From Cranoglanis bouderius (taxonomy: Eukaryota > Chordata > Actinopteri > Siluriformes > Cranoglanididae), in NCBI GenBank assembly GCA_023630585.1, contig CM042541.1, positions 15,368,501 through 15,432,500 of the forward strand: DNA of 64,000 nucleotides, read 5' to 3'. This document shows, in pieces, positions 1 through 10,640 of the stretch. The notes beneath the pieces were generated by a model, which saw only the letters and a program-made list of their open reading frames with translations, had not been told where the DNA came from and ran no database searches. The stretch's first letter is position 1. The number at the start of each line of letters is the position of its first letter. The translations under genes were made by a program, and so were the position numbers.

Positions 1-638
1 ATATCAACTTCATTAATATGCACTGTTTCAAAGATAATCAAATGTTTGCTTGTCCAAATATGTCAAAAAGCCAACAATTTCCATGGGGTGTACTTATTTT
101 TTCACATGGCTGTATATATACACTTTGCGCTTGAGCACATTTAATTTCTGCTCCATTACATTTTCATTTCTGCTCCATTACCTTAACAGTGCCACAAAAT
201 AACAAAAAAGATGTTCTGTCTGCATGCATGTTGCTCAGTTTGAATTAAATTTTAAAAATTTAAATATTAGATTACTTTTTAATTTTTTTTTTTTTTTAGG
301 AAAGAACCACTTCTCAAAAGTGAACCTCATCCATCTTTTCCCCATGTTGATGTTTCATTAAGAGCAACCTCTGTGGTTAATATATTTCTTGTTTTATCAC
401 AGACAGATTAATTATGCAAGCATAAACTGCTTGTGTGAAGCATCATTAGTTAATGTGCCTGCACATGGTCCTCATGCCGAAAGCGCACATGGGCTGCATA
501 ATACGGACAAAACAGCATTATGTTAAAACCCATGTGATGTCATACAGTGTTGTCTGTACAGAGAATTTTTACACCCAGTATCAGATTACAAACTGAATTT
601 GATTAGGCTTAAATCCATTTCTCTATGCTGTGTAACTA
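1..638. other. slc45a2 intron 2, no gene recognised
   Basis: AT-rich sequence with short homopolymers. No exon-like frame, repeat signature or RNA gene recognised. Assigned to intron 2 because slc45a2 exon 3 is absent from this window. Confidence 0.5.
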
Positions 639-1430
639 CAGTTGCAATCAAAATTATTCAACCCCCATTACAAATCAGGTTTATTGGCAAAATTTACAAA
701 CTTTCAGCTGTTTGCAATGAACAAATAAAACAAAAGCAATTGAAATAGTTCAACACAACGAATGCTTCAAGTGGTTTCCCCAAATTCAACTGAAAATGCA
801 ACTTATAATGACTTCTCCAGTTTCAAAATTATTCAACCCCTTCATGGCAAGCATCTTTAGTACTTAGTAGAGCACCCTTTTGCTGTTATGACCTGCTGCA
901 AACGTGATGCATAGCCAGACACCAGCTTCTGGCAACGTTCCTGAGGAATCTTAGCCCATTCCTCATGAGCAATGGCCTCCAGTTCAGTAATATTTGTGGG
1001 TTTGCATGCTGCAACCGCCTTCTTCAAATCCCACCAGAGATTTTCTATGGGGTTCAAGTCAGGTGACTGTGATGGCCCTGTAGAATCTTCCAGGACTTCT
1101 TCTGCAACCAAGCCTTGGTGGAATTTGAGGTATGCTTGGGATCACTGTCCTGTTGGAAGATCCAATGACGCCCAAGCTTCAGCTTCCTCACAGATGGCAT
1201 AACGTTTTCTCCTAGGATTTCCTGATACTTCAATGAATAATTTTGAGACTGGAGAAGTCATTATAAGTTGCATTTTCAGCTGAATTTGGAGAAACCACTT
1301 GAAGCATTCCTTGTGTTTAACTATTTCAATTGCTTTTATTTGATTTGTTCATTGCAAACAACTGAGAGTCTGTAAATTTTGATAATAAACCTGATTTGCA
1401 ATGGGGGTTCAATCATTTCGATTGCAACTG
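639..1430 (-). mobile_element. Tc1-like element with about 200-bp inverted repeats, internally deleted
   Basis: The ends cagttgcaatcaaaattatt and its mirror at 1411-1430 are flanked by TA on both sides. The inverted repeats run about 200 bp (639-838 and about 1234-1430). Each carries a second internal copy of aaattattcaacccc, the IR/DR arrangement of fish Tc1 elements. At 792 bp it is half of full length (about 1.6 kb). Only the transposase C-terminus remains. Confidence 0.9.
857..1111 (-). pseudogene. Tc1-like transposase C-terminal remnant
   Basis: 84 codons ending ITAKGCSTKY. SPDLNPIENLWWDLKKAV carries the terminal Glu of the DD34E triad. The N-terminal DNA-binding domain and both catalytic Asp regions are missing, so it cannot be active. 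Confidence 0.9.
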
Positions 1431-2079
1431 TATATAAAACAATTAGTACACCAAGACAGTAAGGTTTTAGACATCTTTAGGCAGACATGAATGTTTTTAC
1501 CACAGCATTTTTTAAAACTGCTAACCAGCGTGATTGTTTCTGTATGTACTTTTTAATATATTGTTTGTGACAGGCTTTATACAGGAATCAGGCACATGGT
1601 GGTGTGAGTTTGCTCAGTGGGCTTAGGTCCAGTCGCACCTCAGGCACTTAATTTTACAAATCTGTTGCAAAATCTGCAAGCACAGCTATGGCTCACATTT
1701 AGAGAAGGACAAGCAATAAACCTGTAAATGTTACTGTATGTTACATCAGGTCTCTTATATAAAGTGTATAAAAAGTTTTGCAAATTCTGTGAGTAAAAGA
1801 GGGGAAATAAAGTAAAGGTGGTATTCAGACACACCATATATGATAAGTCAGTGATTAATTTCAGAGGTTACAGCAATATTTGCACAAGGAATGTTACATA
1901 TACAATATTTAGATCCAGGTTTATGCAGGTACTTAATTTTCTGGATGGACAATTCACTGAAATTTTTTTTCTCTAAATCTTTTCTAATATAGTCTTGGCT
2001 AATTCTCACCCAGCAGTTTGCTCTCCCCTATCATATGACAGCTACCAACCAAGGAGGGCAAAGACTATCACATGCTTAG
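1431..2079. repeat. intronic sequence with a dispersed non-coding repeat (first of three related blocks)
   Basis: About 1566-1815 resembles later blocks in the window: gacaggctttatacaggaat with cagacacatggt-type text recurs near 3905-3990, and the caagcaataaacctgtaaatg text near 1710 recurs near 5730. No coding potential. Family not recognised. Confidence 0.5.
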
Positions 2080-2357
2080 TCCGAGACACTTGAAGCCAGC
2101 AAATTACATCTTTTCAAGCACCTGCTCATGCTGTGTCATGGGGCGGCATAACGCACTTGAAGGAAAGTGTGCATGAGCTCACAGATGATAGAGATCAGTA
2201 GGAGAGTGAGAGTATGCCACCATTCCCACAGAGAGCACAACCACTTCTGCTCTCTTGAAGAGCCCTCCAAGGATAGCTGTGGCATCAGTGGGATTCAAAC
2301 TTCCAATCTCCAGATAATAGGGTGAATACTTCTCTGCTGTGCCACTCGGGAGCCCGA
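2080..2357 (-). repeat. tRNA-derived SINE, copy 1
   Basis: On the minus strand the head at 2357-2285 has an A box TGGCACAGCAG that fits TRGYNNANNNG, and 33 nt further a B box GTTTGAATC that fits GWTCRANNC with one change. The body continues to about 2080. A related copy lies at 47500-47790. Confidence 0.65.
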
Positions 2358-2805
2358 CCATTCATTTTTTATGCACATGCACGAAACAGCCACAATTTCA
2401 GTGAGGAAATGTCAGTGTGATAAAAATAATTTGAACTGAGATTTTCACAATGAAAATAAGCAGTGCATAATCTGCCGGAACAGGATCCGACACCTCTAAA
2501 ATATAGCACACCTGCGTTACGGAACCTTTTTACATGGATCTGGCACCTCTACAGCTGGATGTTTAAAATCTAACACAGCAATATTATAAAAACAAATAGT
2601 TTTAGTTTTTAATTCACCAAAATTAAAATAGAACAACAAAAAAACTTCAATAAAAATGCTAATCTTATATTTCTGGTGCTCAAATATTGCTAACAGCCAA
2701 TCAATAGCCTCTTTCACATAGCATAATCATTTCAAGTTCAAAGTTCATCTGAATCCGATGTCGCAAAGCAAAGCTTACAGTCATGAGCACGCGCTGTAGA
2801 GTGCG

Positions 2806-3370
2806 TCATGGCGAAAAGAAAGCAGTCATCATTGACATCATTTTTTAAGAACACAAACAACGACAGCGAGAAAATGGAGCAAAATACTAAAAAGGCAAGA
2901 GTCCAAGGGAGCGAGCGGCTGCAGGTCACCTGAAACAGTTTGGTAACCATTCCCACGACTAGCAGTGATAACGCTGACTTTGGAAGGTTTTTAGAAGCGC
3001 TTATGAAGCTAAATGTTGTTAACCTGTGCATGGCTTTGAAAGTGAGACTGACTGACAGGAATTAAACGGAGTGAACAGCCCACATACAGTCATTCGGGCT
3101 TTTAGGGAGTACAGGGACTCAAATAAACAAAAAGTTACAGAAGGCCTCAAGCAGTTATTGGCTACTGTGAATACCACAGCGATCTCAAGTGGATCGTGAG
3201 CAGGGTTTGTCCAAAATCAATCTCATTTGTAGCTCGGAGCGTGCATCCCTTCTCATCCCCATCATCTCATCTCTAATGTTTTTGAACATCGTAGGTCCAC
3301 CGCTTACAAAGTTCAATCCCGAGCCATTTGTGCTCATGGATACGTAAGGGACACAAGGAAGAGTAGGAGG
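2806..3370 (+). pseudogene. possible hAT/ZBED-type transposase-derived fossil
   Basis: At 2809 the plus strand reads MAKRKQSSLTSFFKNTNN, a charged start typical of hAT/ZNF862-like transposase-derived proteins. Near 3280-3350 it reads FLNIVGPPLTKFNPEPFV, a motif seen in the same protein group. Between and after these the frame is broken. Could be a chance likeness; no terminal repeats were found. Confidence 0.35.
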
Positions 3371-6261
3371 ACACTGCCATGACAGCTTTGTGGAATATTT
3401 TGTGTTAGGTAAGACACTTATTTCTCGATTATGTTGTGCAGTTAATGTTAGTTTACTGTAAGTAGGCCTACTGAATGAAACGTAGCTTTGTTTTCAAAGT
3501 GCTTTGGGCAAATGTGTTTTGTACCTAACTGAGGTGACAGCACATACATTTTTTGTATTGAGAATACTCACTGCTATAAGCTCGTTACGTCACTGTACCA
3601 GTTTGAGTAATTACATAGGCCTACCTATCAGCACTGAATATCGTTGGCTACGTGAGATTCTAGAAGCACTTTTACGTGTCTGTAAGTGTGGGGAACGTGA
3701 CCTTTCACATGCCTCCCGACTTGCCGGATCACTACCCTCATTGTTCCGGGACCTGCAGATTTACAAATAATGCACTGAAAATGAGGTATTATGTGGTAAA
3801 GCGACAAATCCAAATGATTGGCTCGAATTATTCCTCTAAACTGTCATATACTGCCACTCAAAAATAAATAAATAAAGCTTAGGAGAAATGACAGAGTGAA
3901 ACAGATTGTGTGACAGGGATTGTACAGAATCAGACACATGGTGTTGTGAGAAAGCTCAGGTCCAGTCCTGCCTAGTCATGTGCTGGGATCAACAGCAGTA
4001 GCACATGACCAGAGCGCATTACTGCAGATCAATGGTGTGTGTCTGTGTGTGTGTATGTGTGTATATACACGTGTTTACTGATGTGTAACTGTTTCACTTC
4101 TATTTTTTGCTACTGTCTGATTTTCTATAACCTCATGCACTGGATGAGATTGTACGTAAATTCTGACCGGTAAAGATCAGAATTGTTTTGTTGGTTTGTT
4201 TTTTTTTTAAACAATAAAACCATTGTGGATACTGATGTGCAGCCTGGCAGAAACCTTCCATTGCTCCAATAGAGAAACTGCATTCAGACAAATGAAAGTG
4301 TAGAGTGGGATCATTGAATAGCAACAGACTCTTTTTTTTTTTTTTTTTTTGTAAAGAAAGCCTTAATTAAGACACAGGTTAATTTGAGTTCTCAACAAAC
4401 CTTTAACGAAAAAGGTGATGCTAGAATATATTTTTCTTCAAAATCCCCAAAGTTGTTTTTAAATGATATCAGTAAAAATCTGATATAATCAGCAGGTATT
4501 ACAACTATTCCAATAATGATATATGCATATATCTCGCCTAAATATCACTTGGTGACTCAATAATGAGAAAAAAGCAAAAGGGTTCTTTCAGATGGACAAA
4601 CTAAAGAACCATTCAGGATTCTCAGTTATTTTTCTTGTTACATTTGGTATACAACTGAAACCACACATTTTATTTAAAGAAAGATATACTCTTAAGGATT
4701 ATTGGTTGTCACTCTGAGGTAACCCTTAATAGTTCTGCCTAAGTTTGAAAATTAGGGGTATTCTGTTAGAAAGCAGAACCTTTTAATGAAGGTAAGAATG
4801 CTTAAGTATCCAGAAAAAAACCCAACTAATTTGCCTTTAATTATTTGTTTCTCATTTTACTCCTGTGACTTCACAACCATTTGCTAAAGTTTTATGTTTC
4901 TTTCTGCTTCTCTATGTTAAATATGCTGATTATGTCGTATTTCTCATTCCCTGTGTCTCAGTATGATATCAGAACACACCGCTGTCAGTGGTGATGTGCT
5001 GTCTGATTCAGTCTGCTTCTCTCTTATCCCTTCTCCTTCACTTCTCTGCTTCTTCTTTGTACATAAGATGGCCTTTCAATCTCAAGAGCAAGCTGGTGAA
5101 ACCTTTCTGAAATTATGCCTCTGTAGAGAAAAGCTGATCTAAAGGCTTCAATCAGGCAAATAAACATCAAGAGCCTGAAGATCAACTCCTGTTTCCTGTT
5201 TGCTGACTGATCTTTTCTGAATGTCTAACACCTTTCTATAATTGCATGATATGAATATGAGACACACACATTTCACACATGTACACATGCATTCTCATTA
5301 ATAAGGATATGTTACTCTTTATGAGCTCATTTCCGAGAAACTTTTGCGTTTTAGGTGTAAATTTATGTTACGTTAGTGCAGGTGTGTGTCCCTGTGAAAC
5401 CTGAGCTGAAGCCTCGAGCATGAACTCCCACTCATAAATGATGCTGCAAGTTCAGGGTTTCAGAAAAAGCACATGTATTTTATTTAATCTCTTGGCTGAT
5501 GACTTTCTAATGCCTCAGTATCAGACTGGAGGCTTTACGCTCATGTTCAGACAGCACTCCAACAGAAAGTTTGTGTCAGCAAGATGGCCACAGGCACTTT
5601 GTTTACTGAGTGAAAAAACATGTAAGAGGCTGTAGCAGCATTCAGCAATTTCACATAAATCAGAACTGAATGGTACAAATCTGCTGTAAAACCTGCAAGA
5701 GCAACGTCTGGCTCATATTTACAGCACAAGCAATAAACTTGTGCATGTTACTGTATGTTGCATCATGTCATCTATATAAAATTTTTGGAAATTCTGTGAG
5801 TAAGGTAAAAACAAAGTGGAAATAATATAATTAAATAAATTACTTATTAAAAGGATAATAATTACAATTTGTCGTGTAATTACATGACAAATTATAATTA
5901 CTGACAGATCATGAACATGTAAGTAACATCTCTGTATGACAAACAGGGAGGAAGCTTTTAAGAAAAACTATTTCAGACATTTGACCTGGTTGTGACCGTG
6001 ATCCTGTTTGGATCAGTTCCAAAATCTAATTAGTGCATCTGCTGGGTACAATGATTATTCCATATTCATCATACAAACAATCAACTACTCATTCTTGAGA
6101 TATCGTGCTAATGGTAATCTCGGAGGGATGGACAACCAAAAATTAACTAGTGGCATAGTGGCAAACATAAAAAACTCATTTTAAAAAAGGGTTGTGCTTA
6201 CAGCTCACTTCATGAAATATGTGCAGCATTAAAATGGGTGCCTTCAAGCATGTCCACTTAC
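3371..6261. other. slc45a2 intron 2, no gene recognised; dispersed repeats
   Basis: AT-rich. Contains the second and third blocks of a dispersed repeat (about 3905-3990 and 5640-5825) and a GT-rich stretch at 4032-4070. No slc45a2 exon was found here. Confidence 0.5.
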
Positions 6262-6438
6262 CAGTAAGCAGGGCGTGGTAATGCAGGCCTCTCTCCTTGT
6301 CCTGGTAAGAGCAGACATCAAACAGGTAGGCCTTCACTGGCCCATCTATGAAGTCTGCTGAGAAGTCAAACAGGACCACTCCAAACATGACCACCACTAT
6401 GGACCAGGTTTTCTTCCAACCCATGGGCTGCACCAGCA
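6262..6438 (-). CDS. slc45a2: slc45a2 coding exon 2 (residues 152-210)
   Basis: Acceptor TTTCAG/TGCTGG at 6439/6438 and donor ACTG/GTAAGT at 6262/6261. 177 nt. Encodes the fourth helix with VVLFDFSADFIDGPVKAYLF and the DKERGLHYHALLTG segment, highly conserved among SLC45A2 proteins. A trinucleotide microsatellite lies about 80 bp upstream of the acceptor. Confidence 0.93.
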
Positions 6439-6531
6439 CTGAAACATGAAACAGAGAAAACATGGCCTCACTTTCAACATATCTGATACATGTCTAACTA
6501 TGTCTAAAACATCTCTAAAAATTATTATTAT

Positions 6532-6572
<41 letters not shown>

Positions 6573-6575
6573 ATG

Positions 6576-6610
<35 letters not shown>

Positions 6611-6647
6611 CATTACTACTACTACTACTACTACTACTAATAATAAT

Positions 6648-6684
<37 letters not shown>

Positions 6685-9173
6685 TTTTAAAATTTGCATG
6701 TTCATTGTTTTTTTTGTTTTTTTCCATCTTTCTTAAATTAACGTTTTTCATCTTCCCAGAAAATCATAATAATGAATTTAATGGAATTTATTAAATGCAT
6801 ATAAAGGACCCCATTTGGACTAGCAGCAGCACAGAGCATCTCCAAAACGACAGGTCTTGTGGGGTGTTTCCAGTATGTAGTGGTTAGTCCCTACCAAAAG
6901 TGGTCCAAGGAAGGAGAACTGGTGAACAGGTGACAAGGTCATGGGCGCCCAAGGATCATTGACATGTGTGAGGAGAAAAGGCTAGCCCGTCTGGTCCAAT
7001 CCCACAGAAGAGTTATTGTGGAACAAATTGCTGAAAAAGTTAATACTGGCTATGATAGAAAGGTGTCAGAACAGGAGCTTGTCTATGGGCATATGAGCAT
7101 CAAAACTGGACCATGGAGCAATGGAAGAAGGTGGCCTGGTCTGATGAAACATGTTTTCTTTTACATCATGTGGACAGCCATGTGTGTGTGGATCACTTAC
7201 CCAGGGAAGAGGTGGCATCAGGATGCACTATGGGAAGAAGGCAAGTCGTTGGAGGCAGTGTGATGCTCAGGGCAATGTTCTGCTGGGAAACCTTGGGTCC
7301 TGGCATTCATGTGGATGAAACGTACCACCTACCTAAACATTGTTGCCTGCCAAGTACACACCTTCATGGCAACGGTACTCCCTAATGGCAGTGGCCTCAT
7401 TCAGCAGGATAATGCGCCTCGGCACATTGCAAATATTATTCAGGAGTGGTTTGAGGAACTTGACAAAGAGTTCAAGGCGTTGACTTGGCCTCCAATTTCC
7501 CCAGATCTCAATCCCATGGAGCATCTGTGGGATGTGCTGGACAAACAAGTCCGATCCATGGAGGCCCCACCTCACAACTTACAGAACTTAAAGGACCTGC
7601 TGATAACAACTTGGTGCCAGATACCACAGCAGACCTTAAGATGTCTTGTGTAGTCCATGCCTCAACGGGTCAGCTGTTTTGGCAGCACAAGGGAGACCTA
7701 CATAATATTAGGCAGGTGGATTTAATGTTATGGCTAAAATGTTTATGCTGAAAATTGGTACAAAGAATGAATTTTGCATAATGATGTAATGTTACAATAG
7801 ACAAAATAGTTATGCAAATATTTTATTGAAAACTTTAGTAACTCTACACATTTCCATTAAATATACACTGTATGGCCAAAAGTTTGTGGACACCTGACCA
7901 TCACACCCATATGCAGGCTTTCCCCAAACTGTTGCCACAAAGTTGAAAGCATACAAATGTGTAGGATGTCTATGTGTGCTGTAGCTTTAGGATTTCCCTT
8001 TACTGGAACTAGGGGTAAAGGTTTGGAATCCAAACCTGTTCCAGCATGACAATGCCCCTATGCACAAAGCGAGGTCCATGAAAACATGGTTTGCCAAGTT
8101 TGGTGTGGAAAATCTCGAGTGGCCTGCACAGAACCTTGACCTCAACCCCAGTAAACACATTCAGGATGAATTGGAACTCCCTGCATCAGTGTCCATCCTC
8201 AATAATGCTCTTATGGCTGAATAGGAAATTCCCACAGCCACATTCCAAAATCTAGTGGACAGCCTTCCCAGAAGAGTGGAGGTTACTTTTGGGCCATATA
8301 TACTTTTGGCCATAGTATAGCACTAAGGATTGTATATGATGCCCCTTTACTTAAATACTCTTGGCATCATTATGGAAACTGAGAAAAAAACAATTAAGAG
8401 ATTTTCTGATTACTTTCAAGCTCATATGTAGAATTATGTAACTGCTAATCACACACACACACAGAGAGAGAGAGGGCATTACACATTCCTGGAGCAGATT
8501 TGGAAAAAGTGCAAGAAAGCATTACAGTGAAGACAGATAGAAGCCAATTTCTTTCACTTTTTAATTATTGTCAGGCTTACTACAAACCATAGCCAGTTTG
8601 ATACCAATTATACAGTGTAAAAAAGTACAAACAAGCTACAGCCTCCAAATTAATTACATTTATCAACTGGTGACTGAACTCAACTTTAATAGCTAAACTT
8701 CAATAATTGAAAGTCTCACCTGATACCAGAGCATCTCCATTGAGAAACAGGGTGATGCCGATGAGCATCATAACCCCCAATGTTAGGATGTAGGGTCTCC
8801 TGCGTCCCCATGGCGAGCGGCAGTAGTCACTGGATGAGCCGATCACTGGCTGGAGGATGAAGCCCAGGACAGGGCTAATGAGCCACACCAGGCTGTAAAG
8901 GCTTCGAGGGAGACCCACACTTAGCAAGACGGGTGTGACGAATGCAGCCTCCACAGCGTAGCAGAATTCCCTCCCGAACATCACCATGCTGTGCATGATG
9001 AGGCGTCCAAGCGACCTCCTTGGAAGCTCCACAGCCCTAAACACAGCCCCCTCCACGGCATCTACATAGTCACTGTTAGGGCCGCAGTCTATGGAGTGGG
9101 GCTTCACAGTGGATGTGTAGCTTCCTAACTCCTGCGGGAACTTGTAGGGCTTCTCCTCTGTCAGTAGAGTCAT
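6262..9173 (-). CDS. slc45a2: slc45a2, membrane-associated transporter protein (MATP), 5' part: coding exons 1-2
   Basis: SLC45A2 is a 12-helix major facilitator protein of melanosomes; it is needed for pigmentation and is proposed to move sugar or protons. Two coding exons are visible, joined 9173..8720 and 6438..6262. They encode about 210 residues: a hydrophilic N-terminus (1-55), the conserved segment around FGREFCYAVEAA (first helix), a second helix ending near residue 115, the WGRRRP loop typical of the SUT/SLC45 group, a third helix, then DFSADFIDGP and YLFDVC in exon 2. Both junctions have GT-AG signals and match in phase (phase 1 after each exon). Exon 2 is 177 nt, as I recall for human. 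The N-terminus is about 23 residues longer than the human protein. The third exon (starting FGGALGY-like in relatives) is not found in 1-6261, so intron 2 exceeds 6.2 kb and the gene continues off the left edge. amacr lies upstream on the same strand. Confidence 0.95.
6521..6683. repeat. compound trinucleotide microsatellite able to fold on itself
   Basis: In order: ATT x4, AGT x13, AAT-GAT, AAT x11, CAT, TAC x8, TAA x4, CAT x11. AGT and ACT runs are complementary, as are the ATT and AAT runs and the AATGAT/ATCATT borders, so a long hairpin with an AAT-rich loop is possible. It starts 82 bp upstream of the slc45a2 exon 2 acceptor. The long poly-Ser/Asn/His/Ile frames here are artefacts. Confidence 0.95.
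6826..7740 (+). mobile_element. Tc1-like element relic, 5' truncated
   Basis: Begins inside the coding part (gcatctccaaaacgacaggt) and ends in ggatttaatgttatggct, the terminal repeat of a common fish Tc1-like family. The element at 39526-40538 belongs to the same family. Located in slc45a2 intron 1, opposite to the gene. Confidence 0.85.
6964..7653 (+). pseudogene. Tc1-like transposase, frameshifted
   Basis: Three overlapping frames together cover ARLVQSHRRVIVEQIAEKVN, the RWHQDALWEEG block, QQDNAPRH (second catalytic Asp) and PPISPDLNPMEHLWDVLDKQ (catalytic Glu). Several frame changes; not functional. Confidence 0.85.
7863..8319 (+). mobile_element. short Tc1/mariner-type element with transposase remnant
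   Basis: Terminal repeats cactgtatggccaaaag and cttttggccatagtata, next to TA. The inside decodes QHDNAPMHKARSMKTWFAKF and EWPAQNLDLNPSKH, a degenerate catalytic region. About 457 bp, so nonautonomous. Confidence 0.8.
8320..8719. other. slc45a2 intron 1 remainder
   Basis: Low-complexity CA/GA stretch at 8452-8474; otherwise no recognised feature before the exon 1 donor. Confidence 0.6.
8720..9173 (-). CDS. slc45a2: slc45a2 coding exon 1 (residues 1-151)
   Basis: Starts at the ATG at 9173 with A at -3. Ends at a CAG/GTGAGA donor (8720/8719). 454 nt, leaving phase 1. Contains the first three predicted transmembrane segments and the RRRP loop. The start is the only in-frame Met before the conserved LIMHSM segment that gives a sensible hydrophilic N-tail. 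Confidence 0.93.
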
Positions 9174-9380
9174 GATTTAGGCTTTCACAGAAGCGCACAC
9201 TGCTAAACTTCCCAAAATCCCAAAATGTAGACCTGCTGGTATCTACTGCATAATTGAGTGCTGTGTAAGAGTAGTACTCGAGATGTGATCAGGACTGAGC
9301 AGGAAAAAAAAGCTGCCTGGTTTGGATGAATGGAAGCCTGTTTTGTCTCGTGTTGCCAAAAGCCTCCAGCCAGTTGTAAG

Positions 9381-9386
9381 CACGTG
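9381..9386 (-). promoter_or_regulatory. candidate E-box (CACGTG) upstream of slc45a2
   Basis: CACGTGAC reads TCACGTG on the gene strand, about 208 bp upstream of the slc45a2 ATG. MITF binds TCACGTG/TCATGTG in pigment-cell promoters and SLC45A2 is a pigment gene. The site is seen; its use is inference. Confidence 0.35.
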
Positions 9387-10239
9387 ACAGATTATGAGCT
9401 TAAATCTCTCTCTGTTCAACTTGAAACCATAAAAATTTAGACTCTTAAAGGTTCAAATTTGATGATCGATGTGAGTCGACATACTCAAATTAGACATCAC
9501 TTTGCCATACCGAGTTAAATCAGTTTGCTTCAAGCCTAAGTTTTTCCCTCATACTGTAAACCCCTCTCAATGTTTCTTTTTTGTGCACGTTAAGTTTATC
9601 AAATGATGTGAAATGTGATCTCCAATGGATTCAAACGACTGTGTTTAAGGGAATGTTCAAGAAGAATTTTCAAGACACCATGACTTCTGCTCCAAAATTT
9701 TTGTTTCAGTTTAGAATAAATTCTGAGATTAGTTGTGGATTTAGACGTGCCATACTAAGCATCATGAGACCCTGTGTCTGCAGAGAGATCATGTGAGATG
9801 CAGCACTCTGCTTTCTCGTGGTTCATTACGTCTGAAGATTCCATCTTCAGTTAGGGCATGAAAAACAGGACAGTTGGAGTCATTTGAATTAAAATGCCAC
9901 ATTCCTTGCATAGCACTACACACATACAAGGGTTATATATTTTACATTCGTTGATTGTTTTCTAAAAACAGCAAACTCTTCAATAAACAGAAGTAATATG
10001 ATGATAACTAAAGTTTCTAAAGAATCGAACTAAAGTGCCATTTTACATATTACTTTGGAATACTCACATGGAGTGTAAAATGCTTGTAATGACACCTAAA
10101 GCTTGGTTACTAAATATAAGAACAATGACAACAGAACGTTGGACATTTTTGGAAATGTCGAAAATGCATAGAATCCGTTCTAACAAGAATTCTTGCTAGT
10201 GGTTAATTTCTTTTCATACCACAGTACCTTGGGAATGCA

Positions 10240-10640
10240 CTCATTATCATTTTGATAGTAACAGCTCATTCATAGGGACTTCCACATAATCTAAGAATAA
10301 TAAAAAACAGATTAAATCTGAGCTGTTATTTAACAAATAAAAACATATAATTGTTGATATGTTGAAGTTGTCTGTAAGGAGCCATTGATTTCACATTTAT
10401 GGAAGGAGGCTCCAGTGTCAGCGCATTGTAACAGTCAGAAGCAAAGCTGTCACTTTAAGTTTTCCAACACAGGAAAGTCTTCAGGACAGACGAGTTTACT
10501 CTTTTCAAATTGGGTGGGTTTTTTTTTTTGTCTTATCCAAGAGATTAAAAAGAGAGTCTGGTGAGGGAATGACTGTTTATAGCCTCTATAATTTTTGTGA
10601 TATTTTTGTGAAAAGAATTTGGCAAACTGATGTGGTTGAT
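10240..10640 (+). repeat. unnamed dispersed repeat family, copy 1
   Basis: Signature text aaagtcttcaggacaga and a cattcatagggacttccac block recur in opposite orientation at 12590-12960 and 41405-41515, and in the same orientation at 46975-47240. Non-coding; ends not defined. Confidence 0.55.

Noticed and set aside
1..6261. slc45a2 exon 3
   Set aside because: Looked for the conserved FGGALGYLLG-type start on the minus strand and did not find it; the exon is presumably beyond the window.
6446..6794. Open frames of poly-Ser, Asn, Tyr, Ile, Thr and His
   Set aside because: They are translations of the trinucleotide microsatellite in slc45a2 intron 1, with no flanking coding sequence.
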